Assembly: GCA_001717545.1 (NCBI GenBank) | Contig: CP017039.1 | Location: 2,170,001-2,234,000, forward strand | Origin: Anaerolineaceae bacterium oral taxon 439 | Lineage (GTDB): Bacteria; Chloroflexota; Anaerolineae; Anaerolineales; Anaerolineaceae | DNA length: 64,000 bases | Reading direction: 5' to 3' | Shown: positions 25,817 to 35,447 of the stretch, piece after piece | Layout of the letters: each line of letters starts with the position of its first letter | How positions within the stretch are numbered: position 1 is the stretch's first letter | Program-made: the position numbers and the translations under genes | Notes under the pieces: generated by a model | What the model saw: only the letters and a program-made list of their open reading frames with translations | Database searches by the model: none | What the model was told of the DNA's origin: nothing

Positions 25817-27012
25817 ACCATTCCCTCTTTCAGCAGGATACCATCACGGACTTCCCAAATCGTCCGGCTCCCCAGGAACTCAGACGAAAAAAACTTCAAG
25901 TCCGTCGTCGTCACGATCCCCTGACCGCATTCGTCCAGCAGCCGCATCAGCTCCCCACGCCGTCCCGCGTCCAGCTCAGAAAACGTCTCGTCGAGGAGCA
26001 GCAGCGGCGCCGTCCCCTTCGCCTCCCGAATCCAGTCGACCTCGGCAAATTTCAGCGCCAGCAGGACCGTTCGGACCTGACCGCGGGAGCCATAAACGCC
26101 GACATCAATTCCATTCGTCACAACGCGCATTTCATCACGATGCGGCCCGATCGTCGAAACGCCGCGCCGGATATCCTGCCTGCGTCCGGATTCGAGCGCC
26201 GTCCGGACCGCCATGGTAATTCCGGCGATCGCTTCGGGTTCCGCTTTCCCGTCCGCGCCGACGAGCTCCGTCAGCGTCAGATCTGCATCGCTCAGCGCCG
26301 GCCGGTACCTGAGCGACATCACCTCGTTCCGCCCCGTCAGTCGCTGCAGCGCGGTATCCGCCAGCCGCTCCAGCGTTGCGATCGCCCGGGCGCGATGATA
26401 AATCAGGAACGCCCCCTGCCCGGCCAGGAGCTCATCCCAATAAGCCAGCTGCCCCGGATCGCCGCCGCGCTCGTTTAGCGTCCGAAGAAGCGCGTTCCGC
26501 TGCAGGACCGCACGCGCATAGCGGCTCAGCGTCCGAGCGTAACCCGGAACCGACTGCGACAGGAGGATATTCAGGTAGCGCCGCCGCTCCGCGGGCGGTC
26601 CGCTGATCATCTCCGTCATCTGCGGAAGGAACAGAACCGCCGGGAACTCGCCGACGGCGGATTGCGCCGTCGTTTTCCGCCCGTCGAGGAGGATTTCTTT
26701 CCGAAGCCGCCGGGTTTCCCGCTCGCCTTCTAATATCAATCGGATTTCCAGCTTCCGCTTCTTTTCCCCAACCGCGTATGCAGCAACGATCCGCGCGACA
26801 GCCGGGTCCTCCTCTTCCGCCTGAAACCGGATGAGCTGCCGATCCTGACCCGCAAGAGACGTCGAAAACGTCGCGCAATAAAATAAACTTTCGAGAATGC
26901 TCGTTTTCCCAACCGCGTTCCCGCCCCGCAATAACAAAATCCCGTTCGGAATATCGCTTTCCAAACGGGCGTAAGAACGAAAATTCGTCAGCGACAGCCG
27001 TTCAAGCCGCAA
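25813..27012 (-). CDS. recF: DNA replication and repair protein RecF
   Basis: This 399-residue SMC-like ATPase helps load RecA at gaps. Motifs are LTNFRSYARLE, Walker A RGGNAVGKTSILESL, the signature region YGSRGQVRTVLLALKFAE and Walker B APLLLLDETFSELDAGRRGELM. It is longer than the usual ~360 residues, from extra residues in the middle. The start is TTG 27012 with GAGGCGG upstream. It lies 14 bases after def on the same strand, away from dnaA and dnaN, which are its common neighbours. Confidence 0.95.
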   Translation of the reverse strand: MRLERLSLTNFRSYARLESDIPNGILLLRGGNAVGKTSILESLFYCATFSTSLAGQDRQLIRFQAEEEDPAVARIVAAYAVGEKKRKLEIRLILEGERETRRLRKEILLDGRKTTAQSAVGEFPAVLFLPQMTEMISGPPAERRRYLNILLSQSVPGYARTLSRYARAVLQRNALLRTLNERGGDPGQLAYWDELLAGQGAFLIYHRARAIATLERLADTALQRLTGRNEVMSLRYRPALSDADLTLTELVGADGKAEPEAIAGITMAVRTALESGRRQDIRRGVSTIGPHRDEMRVVTNGIDVGVYGSRGQVRTVLLALKFAEVDWIREAKGTAPLLLLDETFSELDAGRRGELMRLLDECGQGIVTTTDLKFFSSEFLGSRTIWEVRDGILLKEGMV

Positions 27013-27026
27013 GGTTCCGCCTCGCT

Positions 27027-27557
27027 TCAGCCCTTCTCGTCTGCCGTAACCGCGGCTTCCATTTCATCGTCTTCAGCGTCAAGCTGCCAGACGTTCGACG
27101 ATCGATCCACGTAGCAGACTCCATCTAAATGGTCGATTTCATGCTGAAAGATCCGCGCGATCCAGCCCTTCAAGTCATATTTTACCGGCCGGCCATAAAC
27201 GTCGAGCCCACGAACCTTAACGGCTTCATGCCGCTCGACTTCGCCCGCCAGGCCCGGAATCGACAGGCAGCCTTCCACGCCTATGACCATTTCCTCCGAA
27301 CGCCAGATAATTTCAGGATTGACAACCTGATACGTCCGCAGCGGCGAATCCTCCTTTTCATCGTCCTCAGGGAACTCGACGACGATCAGGCGAACCAGCT
27401 CGCCGACCTGCGGCGCGGCCAGGCCAACCCCATGCGCCTCACGCATCGTCTCCAGCATTTCATTCGCGAGCCGCCGCGTCTCGGCGGTAATCCGCGAAAT
27501 CTTATGACTTTTCTTCCGTAAAACCGGATTTCCAATTTGAACAATCGGCAAACTCAT
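27027..27557 (-). CDS. def: Peptide deformylase
   Basis: The enzyme removes the formyl group from nascent proteins with a metal ion. All three motifs are present: GVGLAAPQVG, EGCLSIPG and the metal-binding QHEIDHLDG. I start at ATG 27557 (MSLPIVQIGNPVLRKKS), where GGAG lies nine bases upstream; the ATG at 27590 adds eleven residues without support. Protein length is 176 residues, with a slightly extended acidic C-terminus (DAEDDEMEAAVTADEKG). Confidence 0.96.
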   Translation of the reverse strand: MSLPIVQIGNPVLRKKSHKISRITAETRRLANEMLETMREAHGVGLAAPQVGELVRLIVVEFPEDDEKEDSPLRTYQVVNPEIIWRSEEMVIGVEGCLSIPGLAGEVERHEAVKVRGLDVYGRPVKYDLKGWIARIFQHEIDHLDGVCYVDRSSNVWQLDAEDDEMEAAVTADEKG

Positions 27558-27706
27558 TGATCCTGACTCCATGATCCACATCCGGCCCATAGCCGGAATT
27601 CAGTTACGATTAAATCTTTCCATAATTGTAACTGTTTTTCTGGGAATAAACGTTCCCGGTCCGAAAAAATAAATAATCGTTCCGGGACCTGGCGCCGCCC
27701 GATGAA

Positions 27707-28999
27707 TCAGGCCTCGAACCATTGATTCCTCGCGGGAACCTTCAACGCCCTGAACGCGTTCCCCGCTGCCTTTCGCAGCGGCTTCGAGCCGCAGACGAAA
27801 ACGTCATAGCGGTCGCGCTCCCGCGGATAAACGCGCCGGATCGATTCCGCCGAAATCGGTTCTCCAATCGACCTCACAACCGTCAGCTTCAACCGTTCCT
27901 CCAGCCTCGTCAGCTCCTCTGCAAACCAGACCGCCGTTTCGCTGTCGGCGCGGTAAATCAGCGTCAGCTTCCGTGGGTCGCGTCTTTCCGCCAGCGTTCT
28001 AAGCGACGCTATCGCCGCCGCGATCCCGTACCCATCGACGATAAAGACGAATCCGTCCGCTCCGAGCCGATCCAGCCGGAAATTCCCATGCGCGATCCCC
28101 ACCGCCGCTTTCGTCCCGACGCGAAGCGAATCGCGTCCGCCCGGAAACGCAGCGCGCAGCGTACCATCCTTCCCAACGCCGCTGATATAAAACAGCGGCT
28201 TTCCGGAAAAGGCGCCGCCGTTCAGCGCCAGTCCAACCGACTGGCCCGGGAGAACGACGGCGTGACCCGATTTCCGTACGAACGTCGCCTCGACCGCATC
28301 CGCGCCGATCTCAACAAGCTCGCTGATCTCATAGCGCGCCGATCGAAGCGGCAGGATCACCCCGCCAACCGCGACGCCCATCACCGCTGCGAGGAGCAGC
28401 GCGCCCCACAGCCAGAAAACGACAGGACTCAGATCAGGCGCTTCCGCAAAATACGCCTGCGCCAGCGCGAAAGCGACCACCGCCGCCGTGAGCCAGAATC
28501 GTCCGATCCGGAGCGCGCTGTGAATCCCGCCACGCCAGGGATCGGCCGTCAACCGTAAAACCGCCAGTACCGCCAACGCGCCGGCGATCGCGACGAACGT
28601 CGGACCTGGCAGCAGGCCCCCGCGCTCCGCGGGCAGAACGTGAACGACCTCCGGAAGCTGACGAAACTTCAGGAGCAAATGCGCAGCGGCAAAGGTCAGC
28701 CCGGTCAGCCCGACAGCGCGATCGATCGACGCCGCTTCGCGCGGATTAAACCGTCCTGCGACGCAGGGCAAATCAGCGAACGGGACCAGCGACAGCGTCA
28801 GCAGCGACAGCCCCATCACGCCGCAAAGCCGCGCGGCAATCCACCCGGCATCCAGCCCCCCCCCGCTTCGAAGCGTAAACAGCGCCGCCCCCGTCGGGAG
28901 CAGCGCGGCCAAAACCAAACCAGCAATAAAAAACGTCCGGGAAGATCGGAGCGCCGCGACGAACGCGCGGCGTTCCGATCGATTTACAGCAGCGTTCAT
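27707..28999 (-). CDS. Ferric-reductase-like membrane flavoprotein
   Basis: This 430-residue protein has six hydrophobic segments in the first ~215 residues, then a ferredoxin-reductase-like half. FAD-binding resembles FVRKSGHAVVLPGQSVGLAL, and the NAD-binding part has VDGYGIAAAIASLRTLAE and YDVFVCGSKPLRKA. It should pass electrons from NAD(P)H through FAD toward the membrane. Histidines in the membrane part (AAAHLLLKF, EVVHVLPAE, GGIHSALRIG) are not in the usual paired spacing of ferric reductases, so heme binding is uncertain. ATG 28999 has AAGGAA upstream. A 28-residue membrane peptide gene lies directly before it. Confidence 0.7.
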   Translation of the reverse strand: MNAAVNRSERRAFVAALRSSRTFFIAGLVLAALLPTGAALFTLRSGGGLDAGWIAARLCGVMGLSLLTLSLVPFADLPCVAGRFNPREAASIDRAVGLTGLTFAAAHLLLKFRQLPEVVHVLPAERGGLLPGPTFVAIAGALAVLAVLRLTADPWRGGIHSALRIGRFWLTAAVVAFALAQAYFAEAPDLSPVVFWLWGALLLAAVMGVAVGGVILPLRSARYEISELVEIGADAVEATFVRKSGHAVVLPGQSVGLALNGGAFSGKPLFYISGVGKDGTLRAAFPGGRDSLRVGTKAAVGIAHGNFRLDRLGADGFVFIVDGYGIAAAIASLRTLAERRDPRKLTLIYRADSETAVWFAEELTRLEERLKLTVVRSIGEPISAESIRRVYPRERDRYDVFVCGSKPLRKAAGNAFRALKVPARNQWFEA

Positions 29000-29033
29000 G
29001 CCTGAATTTCCTTTCCAAATTTACCTGTTGCGG

Positions 29034-29120
29034 CTACCCGATACGCCGGACGATCAACCCGGCGATAACCGTCACCGCGACGAAAAAGCCGATGACGACA
29101 AAAACAAGCGTATTTATCAT
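29034..29120 (-). CDS. 28-residue single-helix membrane peptide
   Basis: GGAGGCGCAGT places a strong ribosome site six bases before ATG 29120. The frame reads MINTLVFVVIGFFVAVTVIA then GLIVRRIG and stops at TAG 29036-29034. It has one long hydrophobic helix and a positive C-terminal end, so it would sit in the membrane with that end inside. It ends 34 bases before the flavoprotein start on the same strand, so it is probably a co-transcribed small subunit. Function unknown. Confidence 0.6.
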   Translation of the reverse strand: MINTLVFVVIGFFVAVTVIAGLIVRRIG

Positions 29121-29350
29121 ACTGCGCCTCCATTTCGAATTCCACTTCATTATACAGTCTTCCTCTGGAACCGACTGAAAACCGGAAATCGCGGCGCGCC
29201 GGACGCGCTCTCCCCGCCCAGATCAGGGACAGGTAAAGAACTGTCATGAAGGGAACCTGTCGAACGCCGCGGCCAACAGCAGGAATTCCCAAACGCGTAC
29301 CTTCCGCCTGAAACAGGCCGAATACAGTATCATTTTAATAAGGGGAACGC

Positions 29351-30229
29351 ATGGAAATTCAGAAGTTGCTCGATTCTTTCGTCATACAAAGCGAAAATAT
29401 CCTGAAGGACAATCTGACGGGAATCTACCTTCATGGCTCGATAGCGATGGGATGTTTCAATGGTCAAAAAAGCGATATAGATTTAATCGTCGTCGTTCAG
29501 CGTGAGCTTTCCAACGCAATAAAACGCCAATATATGGATAAGATCGTCGAACTGAACAATCAGGCGCCTGGAAAAGGGTTGGAGCTGAGCGTCGTCAGGG
29601 AGTCGGCCTGCAATCCCGTTATCTACCCGACGCCATATGAGCTGCATTTTTCGGCAATTCACTTGAACCGATACGCTTCGGATCCCGAGGAGTACATCGA
29701 AAAGATGAAGGGGATGGATAAGGACCTGGCAGCGCATTTCAAAATCATCCGCCATCGGGGAAAAACCATATATGGAAGAAACGTATCCTCCGTTTTTTCC
29801 GAAGTCAGCGATCAGAACTATATGGACAGCGTCTGGTCGGACGTTGAAAAGGCAGAAGAAGGCATCAACGGAAATCCGACATACGTTATCCTGAATTTAT
29901 GCAGAGTACTGGCGTACGCCAGCGAAAAGCTGATCTTGTCCAAGCGGGAAGGCGGAGAATGGGCGCTGCGGCGAATTCCCAGTCAAGGATTCAAAAGAAT
30001 CATAGCGGCCGCGATCGAAGATTACAGAGGCGGCAGGGTTATAAAGACAGATTCTCCAGCTGCGGTAGAGTTTGCGGAAACCATGCTGCGGGAGATTCGC
30101 GATTCAGGATCGGTCTTTTTTCGAAACACGCGGAACGACGAATCAATTGGACACTGCGGAATCAGAGAGGAAGCCAGACTGATTTCGGGCCATCCGGTTG
30201 ATCCCGGTGAAAATGAAGAAGCGGCATGA
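29351..30229 (+). CDS. Aminoglycoside-adenylyltransferase-like nucleotidyltransferase (AadA/DUF4111 type)
   Basis: This 292-residue protein has the Pol-beta nucleotidyltransferase signature GIYLHGSIAMGCFNGQKSDIDLIVV near residues 24-48, with both metal-binding Asp residues, and a helical C-domain like AadA (NPTYVILNLCRVLAYASEK, GGEWALRRIP). AadA-type enzymes adenylylate streptomycin or spectinomycin; related proteins may have other targets. The C-terminus runs ~30 residues beyond AadA. AAGGGGAACGC gives a ribosome site, and TATCAT at 29328 could be a -10 box. The next gene starts 34 bases later. I cannot tell resistance from another role. Confidence 0.78.
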   Translation: MEIQKLLDSFVIQSENILKDNLTGIYLHGSIAMGCFNGQKSDIDLIVVVQRELSNAIKRQYMDKIVELNNQAPGKGLELSVVRESACNPVIYPTPYELHFSAIHLNRYASDPEEYIEKMKGMDKDLAAHFKIIRHRGKTIYGRNVSSVFSEVSDQNYMDSVWSDVEKAEEGINGNPTYVILNLCRVLAYASEKLILSKREGGEWALRRIPSQGFKRIIAAAIEDYRGGRVIKTDSPAAVEFAETMLREIRDSGSVFFRNTRNDESIGHCGIREEARLISGHPVDPGENEEAA

Positions 30230-30263
30230 TGATCTTCAAGCCGAAAAGAAAGGAAGGGAACGC

Positions 30264-31091
30264 ATGCAAACGTTCAATCGAAACGCCAGGAGCGAAAGCC
30301 TACGCGAAAATTCAGAGCAGAACGACGCGAACGATTATGCGTTCCGTGACGCCGACGAACGCGTCGAAGCCTTTCTTGACGTCTACCGTCGCCTTGAAAA
30401 AGCTCTGAAATCGAACAGGCGCTACGCCCAAAATAATCCGTACGACAACGTTATTATCCGCTTCAGCAACTCGAACGAAGGCAAGGCATATAAAGAATCG
30501 CTCGACCTTATCCGTGAGATCCGGAACCTGCTGACCCATTCGCCGAAAGTCGCCGGCGATTACCCGGTCGAGCCTTCTCCCGCGCTGTACCGAATCCTGA
30601 AAGAGGTCCTGGAGATCGTCGAGAATCCCGAACTCGCGGTCAATTACGCGATCCGCGCGGATCAGGTCTTCAAGACCTCGCTTCATGAAAACGCGCTGAA
30701 CGTCATGCGTAAAATGGAGTCTGCCGGCTTTTCGCACGTTCCCGTCGTCATCCGCGACGAGCTCCTCGGCGTCTTCAGCAAAACCAGCGTCTTTTCGTAC
30801 ATTATTAAAAGCGGAGAAAAACAGATCGGCACAGCGTTGAAAATCAGCGATTTTCTTCCCTATATCGACCTGAATTATCCGAATGGGGACCGGTATGAAT
30901 TCGCGACGAAGGACGCCCTCGCCGCCGACGTCCGCGACCTGTTCGACATGAGTCTCAACCGCCGCTCGCGTCGGATCTCCGCTGTCTTTCTGACCGAAAC
31001 CGGCGAACCGAAAGCGAAACTGGTCGGAATGATCACCCCGTGGGATATCCTGAAAAACGCGAACGACGCGCGCTCGGGCGCGGGGAAGTAA
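30264..31091 (+). CDS. CBS-pair protein with HEPN-like N-terminal helical part
   Basis: This 275-residue protein has an N-terminal helical region with LDLIREIRNLLTHSPK, where RNLLTH fits the Rx4H motif of HEPN domains. A CBS pair follows (~140-270: NALNVMRKMESAGFSHVPVVIRDELLGVFS and RRISAVFLTETGEPKAKLVGMITPWDIL). CBS pairs bind adenine nucleotides. I start it at ATG 30264, after GGAAGGGAACGC; a frame open from 30198 overlaps the previous gene. It is probably co-transcribed with the nucleotidyltransferase. Function unknown. Confidence 0.7.
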   Translation: MQTFNRNARSESLRENSEQNDANDYAFRDADERVEAFLDVYRRLEKALKSNRRYAQNNPYDNVIIRFSNSNEGKAYKESLDLIREIRNLLTHSPKVAGDYPVEPSPALYRILKEVLEIVENPELAVNYAIRADQVFKTSLHENALNVMRKMESAGFSHVPVVIRDELLGVFSKTSVFSYIIKSGEKQIGTALKISDFLPYIDLNYPNGDRYEFATKDALAADVRDLFDMSLNRRSRRISAVFLTETGEPKAKLVGMITPWDILKNANDARSGAGK

Positions 31092-31117
31092 GCGCCGCGG
31101 ATTTCTTACGCTCGTCT

Positions 31118-31123
31118 TATAAT
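31118..31123 (+). promoter_or_regulatory. Possible -10 box for the Clp gene
   Basis: TATAAT lies 67 bases before the clpC-type start. No CIRCE-like or CtsR-like repeat was seen around it. Confidence 0.35.
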
Positions 31124-31189
31124 CGTCGAGTAAATTTAAACGAGACGCTTGATGATTTATCATGAGTTGAAAATTTGAAAGGAACGTAC

Positions 31190-33637
31190 ATGATTCGATT
31201 CGATCGATTTACAAAAGAAGCTCAGGACGTCGCGCAGCGCGCGATTGAGCTTTTAAAAGACTATAAACATAATCAACTTGCAACTGAACATATCTTACTG
31301 GCGCTGATCGAGAACCCGGAATCCGCGGCGGCGTCGCTCCTGTCACAGATGGACGTCAGCGCTGAGACGCTCGCTGACCGGATCGACTTCATGCTCCGAA
31401 CGCGGGTCAAAGCCGATTTCTATAGCGGCGGCTCCGGCCAGCTCTTTATTACGCCCGAGGTCCGCTCGATTATTGATAAAGCTCCAGCCGAAGCCAGCCG
31501 GCTGAAAGCCGATCTCGCCGGCCCGGAACATATGTTCCTGGCGATCCTGACCGAAAAAGGCACGGCCGTTTCGCGCCTGATGCAGGAGTTTGATCTCAAC
31601 TGGACCAAGGCGTATAATCTCCTCGCCCAGAAAAGCCAGAGCGCTTCGCAGAACCGGAAAACGATCAACACGAAATATAAAAACGTCGCAAAGTATTCCC
31701 GCGACCTGACGGATCAGGCCGCTAACGGCAAGCTCGATCCGGTTATCGGCCGAGACGCCGAGATTTTACGCGTGATTCAGGTCCTTTGCCGCCGGACGAA
31801 AAATAATCCGGTCCTGATCGGGGCCGCCGGCGTCGGAAAGACCGCGATCGCCGAAGGCCTGGCGCAGAAAATCTCCGTCAACGACGTTCCCGAACCGCTG
31901 ATGGATAAAAAGGTCATGTCGCTCGATATCGGCGCGATGGTCGCCGGATCGAAGTTCCGTGGCGAATTCGAAGAGCGGCTGAAAGCCGTAATCGAGGAGG
32001 TCCGCGCTTCCGAAGGCGAAATTATCCTGTTCATCGACGAGCTGCATACGGTCGTCGGCGCGGGCGCGTCGCAGGGCGCGATCGACGCCTCCAACATGCT
32101 CAAGCCGGCCCTGGCGCGCGGCGAACTGCAGTGCATCGGCGCGACAACATTCGATGAATACCGAAAATATATTGAAAAGGACGCGGCGCTCGAACGCCGT
32201 TTCGCTTCCGTCTACGTTGAAGAACCGAGCGATGGAGTTACGATCGCGATGCTCCGCGGGCTGAAGGATCGCTACGAGGATCATCATAAAATCAAGTTCG
32301 ACGATGCCGCGCTTGAAGCCGCCGTCCATCTCTCATCGCGCTACGTGACCGACCGCTATCAGCCGGATAAAGCGATCGACCTGATCGACGAATCGGCGGC
32401 GAAACGGCGCGTCGCGCTCTTCTCGATCCCGGACGAACTGCGGCAGATGAAAAATAAGATCAGCGCGCTGACGCAGGAGGAGGAGGAAGCCGGAAACGAC
32501 CGCGACTACGAACGCGCCGCCCGAATTAAAGCGGAACGGATCCGAATCGAGAGCGAATTCGAGAAAAAAAGCCGCGCCTGGAAAACGGACCAGAAGCTCG
32601 ACGATATCGTCAAAGTCGACGATATCGCCCAGGTCGTCGCCCAATGGACCGGAATCCCGGTCAACGCGATGCTTGAAAACGAAACCGAGCGGTTGATCAA
32701 GATGGAAGAACGGCTCGCCGAACGGATTATCGGTCAGAAAGAAGCGGTTCACGGTTTGTCGGACGCGATCCGCCGCGCCCGAACCGGATTCAAGGATCCG
32801 AAACGCCCGATCGGCTCGTTTATCTTCATCGGCCCGTCCGGCGTCGGGAAAACCGAGCTCGCGAAAGCGCTGGCGGAGTTCCTTTTTGACGACGAGGACG
32901 CGCTCGTCCGAATTGACATGAGCGAGTATCGCGAACGCCATACCGCGTCTCGATTATTCGGCGCGCCGCCAGGATACGTCGGCTATGAAGAAGGCGGTCA
33001 GCTGACCGAGGCCGTCCGCCGCCGCCCCTATCGCGTTATCCTTTTCGACGAAATCGAAAAAGCGCACCCCGAAGTCTGGAACTCGCTGCTGCAAATCCTT
33101 GACGACGGACGGCTGACCGACGGGCAGGGACAGATCGTCGACTTCCGCAACACTGTCCTAATCATGACCTCAAATCTCGGAACGGAATATATCAGCCGCA
33201 GCGGCACGCTCGGCTTTCTCGGCACGGGCGAAAACAATGAAGACCGCGACGCGAAGATCAAGATTGACCGCGCGCTCAAGGATACGTTCCGTCCCGAATT
33301 CCTTAACCGGATCGACGAAATTATCATGTTCTCGCGACTGAGCGTTGACGAGATGAAAGAGATTGTCGATCTGCAGCTCAAGGAAATCTGCGGACGGATC
33401 GTCGACATGGGGCTCACGCTCAACCTCGACGACAGCGCGCGGACCTGGCTGGCGACCGTCGGCTATGACCCCGCCTTCGGAGCACGCCCAATGCGCCGCG
33501 CGCTCCAGAAGTACCTTGAAAGCCCGTTGTCGATGAAGTTCCTGTCCGGCGAGGTCGTCAGCGGCGACATCGTCAGCGTGACCAAGGATCCGGAACGGGA
33601 CGCGCTCGTTATCACGAGAGAAACCGCGGAAGATTAA
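31190..33637 (+). CDS. clpC: ClpC-type AAA+ unfoldase
   Basis: This 815-residue hexameric chaperone unfolds proteins for ClpP or for refolding. It has an N-domain with two repeats (1-145: [33 protein letters not shown]), a first AAA+ domain ([26 protein letters not shown]), a short middle region with UVR-like residues ([18 protein letters not shown]) and a second AAA+ domain ([28 protein letters not shown]). The short middle region fits ClpC rather than ClpB. ATG 31190 follows GAAAGGA; the TTG at 31175 is less likely. No mcsA, mcsB or ctsR lies beside it. Confidence 0.9.
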   Translation: MIRFDRFTKEAQDVAQRAIELLKDYKHNQLATEHILLALIENPESAAASLLSQMDVSAETLADRIDFMLRTRVKADFYSGGSGQLFITPEVRSIIDKAPAEASRLKADLAGPEHMFLAILTEKGTAVSRLMQEFDLNWTKAYNLLAQKSQSASQNRKTINTKYKNVAKYSRDLTDQAANGKLDPVIGRDAEILRVIQVLCRRTKNNPVLIGAAGVGKTAIAEGLAQKISVNDVPEPLMDKKVMSLDIGAMVAGSKFRGEFEERLKAVIEEVRASEGEIILFIDELHTVVGAGASQGAIDASNMLKPALARGELQCIGATTFDEYRKYIEKDAALERRFASVYVEEPSDGVTIAMLRGLKDRYEDHHKIKFDDAALEAAVHLSSRYVTDRYQPDKAIDLIDESAAKRRVALFSIPDELRQMKNKISALTQEEEEAGNDRDYERAARIKAERIRIESEFEKKSRAWKTDQKLDDIVKVDDIAQVVAQWTGIPVNAMLENETERLIKMEERLAERIIGQKEAVHGLSDAIRRARTGFKDPKRPIGSFIFIGPSGVGKTELAKALAEFLFDDEDALVRIDMSEYRERHTASRLFGAPPGYVGYEEGGQLTEAVRRRPYRVILFDEIEKAHPEVWNSLLQILDDGRLTDGQGQIVDFRNTVLIMTSNLGTEYISRSGTLGFLGTGENNEDRDAKIKIDRALKDTFRPEFLNRIDEIIMFSRLSVDEMKEIVDLQLKEICGRIVDMGLTLNLDDSARTWLATVGYDPAFGARPMRRALQKYLESPLSMKFLSGEVVSGDIVSVTKDPERDALVITRETAED

Positions 33638-33738
33638 ATTAACGACGTGAATCTTTCAATCCATCGTTCCTCGAAGCTGATCGCCCCGGGGAACGATGGA
33701 CAGCGCTGCCGCCGCAAGGACGCCCAAAGATACCGACG

Positions 33739-34000
33739 CTACAACGCGATAGCCCCGTCATCCGGAAGAAACTGCTCGATCCCAAGATACAGAATTCCGG
33801 ATTCATCTCTCCAGGGCCGGATAAAATCGCGGACAACAACCATCTTGGCGAATGAATCAGGAATGCGAATCAGCGAAGCGATTTCCTGCCTTCGCTTTTC
33901 CGGATCGTCGACCGATAAAGCTGACTGGATGTAATACCCTCTGATCCCCGCGATTGACGATAAAATCAACTTCCAGCTGTTTCCGGATTTTCTTTCCTTT
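33739..34000 (-). pseudogene. Frameshifted C-terminal remnant of an AAA/DUF4143 ATPase
   Basis: On the minus strand one frame encodes KKIRKQLEVDFIVNRG, and another continues as GYYIQSALSVDDPEKRRQEI, then DDSF-like IPDSFAKMVVVRDFIRPW and GILYLGIEQFL before a stop. Joined, they match the end of DUF4143 family ATPases, where KQLEVDF and YYIQSAL are consecutive. A frameshift near 33955 separates them, and the ATPase domain is missing. A different remnant of the same family (the N-terminus) is at 63760. Confidence 0.75.
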
Positions 34001-34082
34001 TCTCCGTTTCGCCTGAAAGCGGTTCATAACCAGTTTTATCGCCAGGCCGTCCCGCCTTTTCGCCTGAGGAGAGATGAAATGA

Positions 34083-34088
34083 TAGAAT
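34083..34088 (+). promoter_or_regulatory. Possible -10 box directly before the PH-domain gene
   Basis: TAGAAT lies seven bases before ATG 34096, and there is no ribosome site near the start, again suggesting a leaderless message. Confidence 0.3.
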
Positions 34089-34095
34089 ATTCCTC

Positions 34096-35046
34096 ATGAA
34101 CGAAAGCGATACCAACCGGCGCGTGCTGACGCTTTTCCTGATCGGAACGGCGGTTTATGGCCTGACGCTGATTCTCTGCCTGATCATCAAGAAGCATGCG
34201 CTGACCGCCGCGATCAGCGCCGTCGGCGCTATCGCCTATATCGCTTTTGCGCTCTATCTGCTTTGGCTCAGGCGCAGCGGCTTCAACCTCAGCGAAAGTG
34301 CACGCCCTGCGCGCCGGCGACCGGAAGCGGGAAACGCCCGGCCGATCGAGGAAGCGATCCGGCAGGAAAATCCGCTCAGAATCCATATCGATCTCCCGAA
34401 AAATCCGACTCCGGACGAAGACAGAACCGTATCGGAAGAAACGCCTGATTCCGCCGCGTCCTCCCGCCTGGCTGCGCAGCAAACGGACGAAATCGCTCCG
34501 AACGGAACGATCCTCTTCAAAACACACGCCCACTGGATGAAATTTTTTCGAAGCAGCTTCAGCGTCCTGCTGATCGGGATCGCGTGCCTGGCTTTCGGAA
34601 TATATGGCTCGACCGGATCGAAACCGTTCCTGCCGTCGGAATTTCGCTCTGTCGTCGGGGCTGCGATTCTCGCCTGCGCTGCCGTCGCGCTGACCCTTTG
34701 GATAGACTGCGCCAACGATGAATTCCGGATTGAGAATGACCGCGTCGCCGAGGTTTACCGGAAGCCCTTCGGCTTTGAACGGGAAAGAACCGCCCTGTTG
34801 AATAAAATCCAGACAGTCGAGATCGCCCGGAAGAACCTCTTTGCCTTCCTGTTTAACTATGGCGACGTCGCGATTAACATCGGCGAATCCGTTTTGCACT
34901 TCGAATACGTTCCCGATCCGAAGGCCTTCCGAGAACGAATCTTCGCCCAAATCGCCGCCTGCGAAACGCTCGATCGGGAGCGCGCCAACCATGCACAGCG
35001 TCAATTTATCGAAGAAATCGTCACGGCAATCCGGCTTGAAAAATAG
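34096..35046 (+). CDS. Membrane protein with bacterial PH-like domain
   Basis: This 316-residue protein has two N-terminal helices (~10-30 and 36-57), a charged Pro/Glu/Arg linker (~60-150), two more helices (~157-176 and 188-206) and a C-terminal domain (~210-285: EFRIENDRVAEVYRKPFGFERERTALLNKIQTVEI and GDVAINIG). The latter resembles bPH_2/YdbS-YdbT domains. Function is unknown; such proteins lie in the inner membrane. The opposite strand is also open over this span, but only this frame gives coherent helices and domain motifs. Confidence 0.68.
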   Translation: MNESDTNRRVLTLFLIGTAVYGLTLILCLIIKKHALTAAISAVGAIAYIAFALYLLWLRRSGFNLSESARPARRRPEAGNARPIEEAIRQENPLRIHIDLPKNPTPDEDRTVSEETPDSAASSRLAAQQTDEIAPNGTILFKTHAHWMKFFRSSFSVLLIGIACLAFGIYGSTGSKPFLPSEFRSVVGAAILACAAVALTLWIDCANDEFRIENDRVAEVYRKPFGFERERTALLNKIQTVEIARKNLFAFLFNYGDVAINIGESVLHFEYVPDPKAFRERIFAQIAACETLDRERANHAQRQFIEEIVTAIRLEK

Positions 35047-35447
35047 CTTTCGAAGTATCTTTCATACAGCAATTACTCGGACAAAGAATAAACTGATAAC
35101 ATATTGGAGTCCTGAAACTGAGCAAGCCGTTCTTGAACGATTATCACTTTAAGGAATCAAGCAAAGATGCATATTTACTCGCGCAGATTTCATCGCTTAG
35201 TATGGTCTGAAATGTTGAAGCAAGACTGGGTTCCATATTCCTTCTCGACACTTAATCTTCCTATCCAACATTGGAGTCGCAGCTTAACTGGCAGTTTTTT
35301 TACTCCTCTCGCCCCCTATCGCACGCCCATCCCACCAGCCGCACGGAGAACCCGGCGCCGCATATCTTTCCGCGCTTCGGCTCGGCGGTCGGACAGCCTT
35401 GCTGTATAATGGGAAAAAATTTCAAAAATAGACGTCCTGGAGGCAGT
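35047..35447 (+). other. Long leader region before leuS
   Basis: These 401 bases hold no convincing gene; an 80-codon frame at 35167 has no ribosome site and no recognisable motif. TATAAT at 35405-35410, preceded by TG, is a good -10 box 38 bases before leuS. I looked for a T-box element and did not find its conserved terminator-side sequence. Confidence 0.5.

Noticed and set aside
34036-35004. 322-residue minus-strand frame opposite the PH-domain gene
   Set aside because: No helices or domain motifs are coherent in it, whereas the plus strand gives four helices and a PH-like domain.
35167-35409. 80-residue ORF before leuS
   Set aside because: No ribosome site, no recognisable domain, and it overlaps the leuS promoter box.
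35047-35447. T-box riboswitch before leuS
   Set aside because: The leader is long enough, but I could not find the conserved T-box sequence or a matching specifier and terminator/antiterminator pair.
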